Shown piece by piece: positions 5,683 to 11,353 of a stretch of DNA of 11,353 nt (the first letter of the stretch is position 1; each line of letters begins with the position of its first letter). Made by a program: the position numbers and the translations under genes. This DNA comes from Desulfuromonadaceae bacterium. GTDB taxonomy: Bacteria > Desulfobacterota > Desulfuromonadia > Desulfuromonadales > Geopsychrobacteraceae. The notes under the pieces were generated by a model, which ran no database searches, was not told the DNA's origin, and saw nothing but the letters and a program-made list of their open reading frames with translations. The DNA lies in the NCBI GenBank assembly GCA_013138655.1, contig WTCI01000119.1, forward strand, positions 1 through 11,353, read 5' to 3'.

Positions 5683-7946
5683 GTATCATGGATGAGGTCT
5701 TTGGTTTTTTCGTTGAAGAGGCAAATGACCATTTGCGAATCCTCGAAGAGGGTCTTTTGCAGCTGGAAAAAAATCCAGAGCTGGTTGAGGAGTTGATTGA
5801 ACCTCTTTTCCGTGCTGCCCACACCCTGAAGGGATCTGCCAATCTGGTCAATGTGACAGATGTCGGGGTGGTTGCCCATCGTCTGGAGGATCTTCTTGAG
5901 GGAATTCGCGATGGGGAAACCAATCTGACCCTTATTCGGGCAGATGGCATGTTGTTCGCGCTTGATCAGATGCGTGAATTGATCCATTTGCGGCAGTCGA
6001 ATGAAAATGCTCCGGAAGGCATGGTTGCCGATATCCTTGCCCGCCTGGCAACTGCTGACAGCCAGGAGGATCACGAAGAACTGCAAACCGATCACTCCCC
6101 GGACGTCAGCACCTCTGCTGAAGAAGGGGCCGACCAGTATATTGGGGTGGAAAGACGAGTGCCCTCGCGACGCAAGGATGAAGTCGGGGGCGTTCGGGTC
6201 AGCATGGAACGGATTGAGTCGCTGATGGGCTTGGTCGGTGAGTTTACCGTCACCAAAAATCACCTCCTGGATCGATTGCCGATCATGGTACGGATGCAGG
6301 AAGAGGTCGATTTTGCCGGCCAGCGGCTGTTGAAAGAGGTGTCAAGTTTCTCCGAACGATATGATTACACCATGCCAACCCGGAGTTCAGACGATCGGGA
6401 CGATGCCTTCGAGGAATTGGAATTCGATCGTTATGACGAATTGAATCTTTTCTCCCGGAAATTGCGTGAAATAACTGTTGACATTGAAGAAGCACTGAAA
6501 GAGATGACAGGCTTCTTTAGGGTTTTTTCTCAGGATATCCATTCGCTTGATCGGATGACCGATGAGATGAAAGAACAGATCTCGGCGGCTCGCACCGTTC
6601 AGGCCGAGCAGTTATTCAAGCGCTTCAACCGAGCAATCCGTGATCTTGCCCAGGAACAGAATAAGCCGGTAGAACTTTGTATTTTCGGTGGTGAAACGGC
6701 GATTGACCGGGTGATATATGATGGTCTTTTTGACCCGCTGCTGCATATCATCCGCAATTGCTTTGCTCATGGAATTGAGCCGACGGAAGAGCGGTTGGAA
6801 AAAGGCAAGCCCGCGCAGGCAACGATCTGTCTGAAGGCAGAGCGGCGGGGGAATACCGTGGAGATCAGTATTGAAGATGATGGCCGAGGCATAGATCTCA
6901 AGCGGGTCAGGGAGCGGGGAATCGAAAAAGGTTTTATTGCCGAACAGGATGAACTCTCCGAGCGCGATTTGATTCAATTAATCTTCCGGCCTGGGTTTAG
7001 TACCACTCTTTCAGTGGATAGCGAATCAGGCCGTGGGGTCGGGATGAATGTTGTCATGGACCGTTTGGCACACTTGAACGGAACCATTGATGTTTGGACT
7101 AAGGCCGGAGAGGGAACCCGTTTCCGTTTGCGGCTACCGCTGTCACTGGTGATTGTTAATGTGATTCAGTTTGTCTGCGGACAATTGAAACTGGTGATTC
7201 CGTCCGCCCAAGTCGATGAAATTGTCGATTTGACGTATCGTGCGAAAGACGCAGAAAACCAGAAGAAATATCAGGGGATAGAAACCATTGACCTGGCGCG
7301 GTTGCTGAAGCTTCCGGCAGCTCAGGAAACACCGATGTTCGGCGTACTGACCCAAGCGGAAGGGACCCCCATCATGTTGTTGGTTGGTCAGGTTCTGGGC
7401 CAGGAAGATACCGTGATCAAGCCGTTTGGATCTTTTCTGGAAGAGCTGCCCTGTTTTTCCGGATCCAGCCTCGCCGGCGACGGTAGCATGCGCCTGGTGC
7501 TGAACCCGGCACGGATGAAGCGTCAAGCAGCGGAAGTGCTTGAGAGTTCAGAACCCCTGCCTGCTGCGCCTTCCTTGCCTAAGGTTCTTGTTGTTGATGA
7601 CTCTTTGAGCGTCCGTAAATATGCTAACCTGTTGTTGACATCCAAGGGTTTTTCCGTGGTTACTGCAAATAATGGTGAAGACGCTTTGGAAAAATTGCAA
7701 GAGGAGAATATTTTTTCGATCATCACTGACCTGGAAATGCCGATCATGCATGGGTATGACCTGTTGCGTGAATTGCAGGACAGGAACCTGGGGCATATAC
7801 CGGTCGCGGTGTTGACGTCACGGGCCGGGGAACAACACCGCAAAGAGGCGTTATCTCTCGGGGCGACCGATTATTTGGTGAAACCTTTTGAAGAAGAGAG
7901 TCTGCTCAGTGTTGTTACACGGCACCAGCAAATAATGAGATCTTGA
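5679..7946 (+). CDS. cheA: Hybrid chemotaxis histidine kinase CheA (PilL/ChpA-like) with C-terminal REC
   Basis: This 755-residue cytoplasmic kinase has its domains in order. Hpt is at ~1-105 (H48 in AAHTLKGSANL). An acidic linker without a clear P2 domain runs to ~170. The dimerisation region is at ~172-335 (SMERIESLMGLVGEF) and carries an insert rich in Asp/Glu. The HATPase is at ~345-487, with N-box N360 and HGIE, G1 around D400-D-G-R-G, an RPGFSTT F-box and G2 SGRGVGMNVV near 451. The CheW-like P5 domain is at ~490-615. REC is at ~634-755, with D640/D641, phosphoacceptor D684 in TDLEMP, TS and K in VKPF. All catalytic boxes are intact, so it should be active. The C-terminal REC is typical of PilL/ChpA/FrzE kinases that drive surface or pilus motility rather than classic flagellar CheA. 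GAGGGG precedes the ATG, and the ATG overlaps the hpt-cheW stop. The symbol is a family label. Confidence 0.93.
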   Translation: MSIMDEVFGFFVEEANDHLRILEEGLLQLEKNPELVEELIEPLFRAAHTLKGSANLVNVTDVGVVAHRLEDLLEGIRDGETNLTLIRADGMLFALDQMRELIHLRQSNENAPEGMVADILARLATADSQEDHEELQTDHSPDVSTSAEEGADQYIGVERRVPSRRKDEVGGVRVSMERIESLMGLVGEFTVTKNHLLDRLPIMVRMQEEVDFAGQRLLKEVSSFSERYDYTMPTRSSDDRDDAFEELEFDRYDELNLFSRKLREITVDIEEALKEMTGFFRVFSQDIHSLDRMTDEMKEQISAARTVQAEQLFKRFNRAIRDLAQEQNKPVELCIFGGETAIDRVIYDGLFDPLLHIIRNCFAHGIEPTEERLEKGKPAQATICLKAERRGNTVEISIEDDGRGIDLKRVRERGIEKGFIAEQDELSERDLIQLIFRPGFSTTLSVDSESGRGVGMNVVMDRLAHLNGTIDVWTKAGEGTRFRLRLPLSLVIVNVIQFVCGQLKLVIPSAQVDEIVDLTYRAKDAENQKKYQGIETIDLARLLKLPAAQETPMFGVLTQAEGTPIMLLVGQVLGQEDTVIKPFGSFLEELPCFSGSSLAGDGSMRLVLNPARMKRQAAEVLESSEPLPAAPSLPKVLVVDDSLSVRKYANLLLTSKGFSVVTANNGEDALEKLQEENIFSIITDLEMPIMHGYDLLRELQDRNLGHIPVAVLTSRAGEQHRKEALSLGATDYLVKPFEEESLLSVVTRHQQIMRS

Positions 7947-8029
7947 AAAACCACTGAGCCTTGTAGAACCAAATTTTTGCTCAGCCATCTCAAGGTTTTT
8001 TGCGAAAGTATCGGTCTTTGATTGTAAGT

Positions 8030-8061
8030 AAAATGGCGAGCCATACGGCTCGCCATTTTTT
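8030..8061. terminator. Bidirectional terminator between cheA and the convergent MCP gene
   Basis: AAAATGGCGAGCC pairs perfectly with GGCTCGCCATTTT around ATAC (13 bp), followed by TT on the + strand and with a matching T tract on the minus strand. It lies between two convergent stop codons (7946 and 8117), so it should serve both transcripts. Confidence 0.93.
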
Positions 8062-8116
8062 GTGTCCAGATATTTAAACTATCGCTGAGCCGACCGGGGC
8101 GGCCTGTTTGTCGCTG

Positions 8117-10030
8117 TTATCCGCTTCCCGTGACAGGAAAAGTATTCGCGACAATATCATCTTCGGCAGCATCAGCACCGATCTCTGTCGGTTCTTCTGC
8201 CGCAGACAACTGGAATTGTCCAAGCGACTGGAGGAGCGATTCAGAAACACCATTAAGACCTTCCGAAATCTGCGAAGAGCTGGTAATTAATGAAGAGGTG
8301 CCGGCAGTGATTTCTGCCATCTTGAGAATCGTGACAACCATGCCGTCAGAAATTTTCTGCTGCTCCTGGGAAAGCTTGGTGATTTCTGTAACCACCTGCT
8401 TCGATTCATTGGTTGCTTGATGGATTGCAGCCAGTGCTTCACCAGTATCTTGGGCGACCCGTGTTTGTTCTTCAACGGTGCTGGTTTCTTCTTCCAGGGA
8501 GACGGTGACTTCATTGGCGACCGACTGGATTGCCTTGATGATCCCACCGATTTGCCGGGTCGCCTCTGAGGACTCGTCGGCGAGTCGCTTGATCTCATCA
8601 GAGATGACCAGAAAACCGCGCCCCTGTTCACCGGCTCGTGATGCTTCGATAGAGGCGTTCATAGCCAATATGGTGGTCCGGGTTGCCACATCTGAAATCA
8701 ATTGAGAAATAGTGCCGATTTCGAGCAGGCGTTCAGCCAGGGTTTTCATCTTTTTATTGATGACCTGCACGGTGACGCGAATTAACTGCATCCCTTCGAT
8801 GCTATGGTTAACTCGCTCATGACCGAGAGACGTTGCTTCATCGACCTTGGTTGAAGCCTGTTGGGCGAGAGCCGTTTTATTGGCGATCTGGGTCGCTGAA
8901 GCGGCGGTATCTTTAGCGGCGTCCGTCGCATTGGTAACATGCTGCAACTGGCTATCAGCACCTTCTTTCATGCTCTGGAAAATTTCCAGCAGTTGGCGTG
9001 ATTCTTCACCGACTTCTTCCGCATTGATGGTCGTGTCGGTCAAAAGGTCAGCCAAACTCTCAATCATCAGGTTATAGGCGTCGGCGATCGAACCGAAAGC
9101 ATCATTGGTCACCGGTGCCCGAAGAGTCAGGTCGCCGTCTGCTGCTTCACTGACAACTTCAAGGAAGTTGATGACATTTTCCTCGGTAGCCTGACGTTGT
9201 TCATCTGTTTTCAGATAAGCCTTGATGCGGTCAATGGTTGCATTGAAAATGCGGGCAATTTCGGCAAATTCATCTTTTGAAGTTACTGAAAGTTCAACAA
9301 TTTCTCCCTGGCCGACGGCTTCAATCCCCTCCATTATCTGATTGAGTGGCATGGTGATTCGATTAGAAACATAAAGACCGGCGAGAACACTAAGGAGGAT
9401 CATCCCCAGGCTTAATCCCAGCAGGGTGGCAACCATTTTAGCTTCAAAGGTGACAGCAGCTTGTCTTTGCGAATCCATCGACCGGCTCAGATGGTTTCTC
9501 AGTTTCCCGATACTCTCTTCCAGGGTATTAACACTGTTATTGTAATCAGTGTGGAGTTGTGAAACATTGGGAAAACTTTTTCCAGCAAGAATCTCGCTTG
9601 CCAGTGGGCGGAGATGATTCATCGTTGCGTTATGAGCTATGCGGATATCGTTTCTCAGTTTACGGCCAGTTTCCTGATCAGAGAAGTTGCCGCTATCAGC
9701 AAAAATAATGGCTTTTAACGCCGGTGGAATTTTCTTGTAGGTGGTAAAGAGTTCGGTATGAAGCTTCCCTTGTTTCTTTTTCAGCTCCGGTGTGTTGCCG
9801 AGGCGGGAGAAAAGGAAAAACTCCTTTTCATAAAGACGTGCCTTGGCAGTTATGGCATCAAGGTTATATGTGGCTTTAAGTGCCGGCAACTGGGGGGTTT
9901 TGTATTGCTCAAGTACCCGCGATAGGCCGTAAAGGGAGGCACCACCGACAACGATGGAAATGATAACCATCAACATGACCAATGCCAGCAACTTGGTTCT
10001 GATTCTCAGTCCTGATGTTTTAACTGCCAT
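8117..10030 (-). CDS. Methyl-accepting chemotaxis protein, membrane-anchored with HAMP
   Basis: This 637-residue receptor is convergent to the chemosensory operon. Transmembrane helix 1 spans ~14-36. A periplasmic helical sensor of ~160 residues follows, with no family I can name. TM2 is at ~201-223. Next comes a HAMP domain (residues ~224-277, with ITMPLNQIMEGIEAVGQGE) and a second HAMP-like stretch (SEAADGDLTLRAPVTNDAFG). A long coiled-coil signalling domain has its tip near residue 470: EASRAGEQGRGF then SDEIKRLADESSEAT. The tip differs a little from the common AVVADEVRKLAE form and resembles PilJ receptors, fitting the PilL-like CheA next door. The tail ends acidic, with no NWETF-type CheR/CheB tether. 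I chose ATG at 10030, nine bases after GGAG; an in-frame TTG at 10045 would overlap that site. The ligand is unknown. The pairing with the neighbouring kinase is inferred from position. Confidence 0.92.
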   Translation of the reverse strand: MAVKTSGLRIRTKLLALVMLMVIISIVVGGASLYGLSRVLEQYKTPQLPALKATYNLDAITAKARLYEKEFFLFSRLGNTPELKKKQGKLHTELFTTYKKIPPALKAIIFADSGNFSDQETGRKLRNDIRIAHNATMNHLRPLASEILAGKSFPNVSQLHTDYNNSVNTLEESIGKLRNHLSRSMDSQRQAAVTFEAKMVATLLGLSLGMILLSVLAGLYVSNRITMPLNQIMEGIEAVGQGEIVELSVTSKDEFAEIARIFNATIDRIKAYLKTDEQRQATEENVINFLEVVSEAADGDLTLRAPVTNDAFGSIADAYNLMIESLADLLTDTTINAEEVGEESRQLLEIFQSMKEGADSQLQHVTNATDAAKDTAASATQIANKTALAQQASTKVDEATSLGHERVNHSIEGMQLIRVTVQVINKKMKTLAERLLEIGTISQLISDVATRTTILAMNASIEASRAGEQGRGFLVISDEIKRLADESSEATRQIGGIIKAIQSVANEVTVSLEEETSTVEEQTRVAQDTGEALAAIHQATNESKQVVTEITKLSQEQQKISDGMVVTILKMAEITAGTSSLITSSSQISEGLNGVSESLLQSLGQFQLSAAEEPTEIGADAAEDDIVANTFPVTGSG

Positions 10031-10084
10031 AACATTTTTCTCCAAGAACGACTTTTATGGGGAGGTAAAAATCAAATTTTTCCA

Positions 10085-10113
10085 ATAATAGGGAAATAGC
10101 ATAAAAATTTCAA
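10085..10113 (-). promoter_or_regulatory. Sigma-70-like promoter of the MCP gene
   Basis: On the minus strand TTGAAA (10113-10108) and TATTAT (10090-10085) are separated by exactly 17 bases, each matching five of six consensus positions. The start would be near 10078, giving a leader of about 48 bases. No sigma-54 or flagellar sigma-28 pattern is visible. Positions 10114-10187 hold nothing else I can name. Confidence 0.65.
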
Positions 10114-10187
10114 TATTTATTAGGGTGATCAGGGATATTTTTTACATATTTGTGACTCTGCCGGGAGACTGTCGATGAGATGGTCTT

Positions 10188-10355
10188 CTAGGAGGTTGTC
10201 CGAGAATACGAGCCGTAGCGAGAAATCGGCTGTTCGAGGGCAGATTTTCGTAGGTTTGAGAGCGAATAGCATCGCTATTTGTCGAAAACTTACGGAAATA
10301 TGAACCGATCAGACGGTTTCGCAGTAGGTTCTTGTATTGTCGGACAGCCTCCTAG
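10188..10355. mobile_element. MITE-like fold-back element bounded by CTAG
   Basis: The ends are 24-base terminal inverted repeats: CTAGGAGGTTGTCCGAGAAT at 10188 onward matches the reverse complement of the right end at 10332-10355, with three mismatches over the 24. Inside, AGCCG/CGGCT (10211-10231) and AACCG/CGGTT (10303-10318) form a hairpin on each side. CGAATAGC/GCTATTTG around ATC (10263-10281) forms the centre, extended by CGTAGGTTT/AAACTTACG. The whole element folds as a clover-like structure and carries no ORF of its own. CTAG or TA at the outer edge fits insertion by an IS5- or IS630-type transposase, which prefer such targets. Because CTAG is palindromic, the target duplication cannot be separated from the repeat. 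No transposase is in the window. Confidence 0.7.
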
Positions 10356-10521
10356 GGGTAATGGAAGTCCAGGGCGATAACGTGCGAAGAGGTCTTTGTT
10401 CTGGTAGTTGGGGGGTCGTGTTGTACAAGGGCGGACTTTTTGCGACGCCAGTGTATTCTTTTTTTGCGAGACCATCAAAATTGATTGATCGGCGGCAATT
10501 TCAGCTCCGCAGTATTTTTGT

Positions 10522-10550
10522 TTGCAAATCTTCCCCCGGCATGCTAGAAA
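10522..10550 (+). promoter_or_regulatory. Promoter of the tRNA cluster
   Basis: TTGCAA (10522-10527) and TAGAAA (10545-10550) are 17 bases apart, and a GC-rich stretch follows the -10, as is usual for growth-controlled stable RNA promoters. Transcription would begin ~45 bases ahead of tRNA-Arg. Positions 10356-10521 between the fold-back element and this promoter show no gene or structure I can support. Confidence 0.45.
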
Positions 10551-10603
10551 CGCAGCCTGCCGCCGATGGTCCGCGCCTGAAGCTTGCGGTCTTAAGTGGC
10601 TGC

Positions 10604-10680
<77 letters not shown>

Positions 10681-10701
10681 TTTTTTAAATTGACAATGAC
10701 A

Positions 10702-10730
10702 GGCCATTTCCGTAACATGGCCGAGTTTTT
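10702..10730 (+). other. Hairpin with T tract between tRNA-Arg and tRNA-His
   Basis: GGCCAT (10702-10707) pairs with ATGGCC (10717-10722) around nine bases, then GAG and TTTTT. It could be a weak terminator, a processing signal, or chance. It lies directly ahead of tRNA-His. Confidence 0.3.
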
Positions 10731-10809
<79 letters not shown>

Positions 10810-10817
10810 ATAAATAT

Positions 10818-10876
10818 AATGCTCACCTTCCGCACTCAGTTAGCCCGTTAACGGGTGGGTATGGGAGGTGAGCATT
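10818..10876. repeat. Long nested hairpin between tRNA-His and tRNA-Leu
   Basis: AATGCTCACCTTCC (10818-10831) pairs with GGGAGGTGAGCATT (10863-10876), 14 bp with a single wobble. Inside it the perfect palindrome CCCGTTAACGGG (10844-10855) forms a second hairpin. No T tract follows, so it is not a standard terminator. It fills nearly the whole tRNA-His to tRNA-Leu gap. It may be a REP-like mobile palindrome or a processing signal. Confidence 0.6.
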
Positions 10877-10894
10877 GTTAATTTTAGCTTGTAC

Positions 10895-10979
10895 GCGGGC
10901 GTGGCGGAATTGGTAGACGCGCTAGATTTAGGATCTAGTGTCTTATGGCGTGGGAGTTCGAGTCTCCCCGCCCGCACCA
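10895..10979 (+). tRNA. tRNA-Leu (anticodon UAG)
   Basis: An 85-base tRNA with the long variable arm of leucine tRNAs and encoded CCA (10977-10979). The acceptor GCGGGCG pairs perfectly with CGCCCGC, discriminator A. The anticodon stem CTAGA/TCTAG holds TTTAGGA, anticodon TAG, reading CUN codons. Confidence 0.97.
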
Positions 10980-11016
10980 TGCAATTAAAATTCCATATGA
11001 GCAACTGAGGTCAGCA

Positions 11017-11049
11017 TATAATTTGAACAAGCCCCTTGATAATCGGGGC
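11017..11049 (+). promoter_or_regulatory. Possible -10 box and leader hairpin of tig
   Basis: A perfect TATAAT lies at 11017-11022, but no good -35 is found at 16-18 bases upstream. It is followed by a GCCCC/GGGGC hairpin (11031-11035/11045-11049) in the putative leader, 58 to 30 bases ahead of the tig start codon. Read-through from the tRNA cluster is an alternative. Confidence 0.35.
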
Positions 11050-11079
11050 GAAAATCAAGAAACCGGGAAGGATAAGCTT

Positions 11080-11353
11080 ATGAGTGTCACTGTTGAAGAG
11101 TTGAGCAGCATCAAGAAAAAGCTGACGATTGAGGTCGCAGCGGATATTGTTGCTGAGGAACTGGAGAATGGCTATAAAAAAGTTGCCAAAACAGCCAATA
11201 TCAAGGGCTTTCGTAAAGGGAAGATTCCCAAGGCGATGTTGGAGCAGCACTATGGGCCACGTGTTCAGTACGACGCGATCAACTCTCTGGTGAACAACAG
11301 TCTTTATAAGTCGATGGTTGAACATAAAATTGAAGCGGTTTCTCAACCTGAGA
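11080..11353 (+). CDS. tig: Trigger factor, N-terminal part (3' truncated by window)
   Basis: Trigger factor is the ribosome-bound chaperone and peptidyl-prolyl isomerase that first meets nascent chains at the exit tunnel. The window holds its first 91 codons. The start ATG follows GGGAAGGA (~11065-11072) at good spacing. The ribosome-docking signature GFRKGKIP is present, with G43-F44-R45-K46 at the same positions as in E. coli, and the protein opens with the typical beta-strand/helix N-terminal domain (VTVEELSSIKKKLTIEV). The PPIase and C-terminal domains are beyond the edge. In Desulfuromonadales tig is usually followed by clpP, clpX and lon, which I expect but cannot see. The gene directly follows the tRNA cluster on the same strand. 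Confidence 0.96.
   Translation, partial: MSVTVEELSSIKKKLTIEVAADIVAEELENGYKKVAKTANIKGFRKGKIPKAMLEQHYGPRVQYDAINSLVNNSLYKSMVEHKIEAVSQPE

Noticed and set aside
5655-6263. 202-codon minus-strand ORF opposite cheA
   Set aside because: Antisense of the well-supported Hpt domain and linker; no domain, promoter or ribosome binding site.
10046-10603. CRISPR array or transposase gene in the long non-coding stretch
   Set aside because: No regularly spaced direct repeats and no ORF with transposase motifs; the stretch holds the MCP promoter, the fold-back element and the tRNA promoter.

Overview
The window looks like chromosomal DNA from a Desulfuromonadales-type bacterium (Desulfobacterota; the Geobacter, Desulfuromonas and Pelobacter group). 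I infer this from the tRNA-Arg, tRNA-His, tRNA-Leu, tig order, from the chemosensory gene set with a PATAN-type response regulator, and from GC-moderate, Shine-Dalgarno-led genes. No 16S or database match was available, so the placement is an inference.

Left part (1-2057): the end of a GDP-L-fucose operon. It holds the 3' end of gmd, then fcl directly abutting it; together they convert GDP-mannose to GDP-L-fucose for surface polysaccharide. Next comes a heptose-biosynthesis ORF that is badly scrambled. It has the N-terminal part of GmhA, then about 75 bp of gmhB in inverted orientation, then the C-terminal part of gmhB, all in one open frame. Most active-site residues of both enzymes are lost.

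Middle (2058-8061): a small secreted ComEA-type helix-hairpin-helix protein with a strong terminator, then a 410-bp intergenic region. On the minus strand that region looks like a small RNA gene: a promoter, a structured repeat and a terminator. The same region carries the + strand promoter of a chemosensory operon, and the two promoters overlap at their -10 boxes. The operon is a REC-PATAN response regulator, an Hpt-CheW fusion and a PilL/ChpA-like hybrid CheA with a C-terminal REC. A second, diverged copy of the structured repeat lies between the first two operon genes. The operon ends in a bidirectional terminator shared with a convergent methyl-accepting chemotaxis protein (8117-10030, minus), which has its own good sigma-70-like promoter. 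The four proteins probably form one chemosensory array: receptor, coupling protein, kinase and output regulator. No cheR or cheB is in the window.

Right part (10031-11353): a 168-bp MITE-like fold-back element ending in CTAG, a stable-RNA promoter, three tRNA genes (Arg-UCU, His-GUG, Leu-UAG) with a long nested hairpin between the last two, and the start of the trigger factor gene tig, cut by the window edge.

The items most worth a second look are the gmhA/gmhB micro-inversion, the pair of structured repeats (one possibly an autonomous sRNA), the repeated DPFADDPxF motif in the Hpt-CheW linker, and the CTAG-flanked fold-back element.
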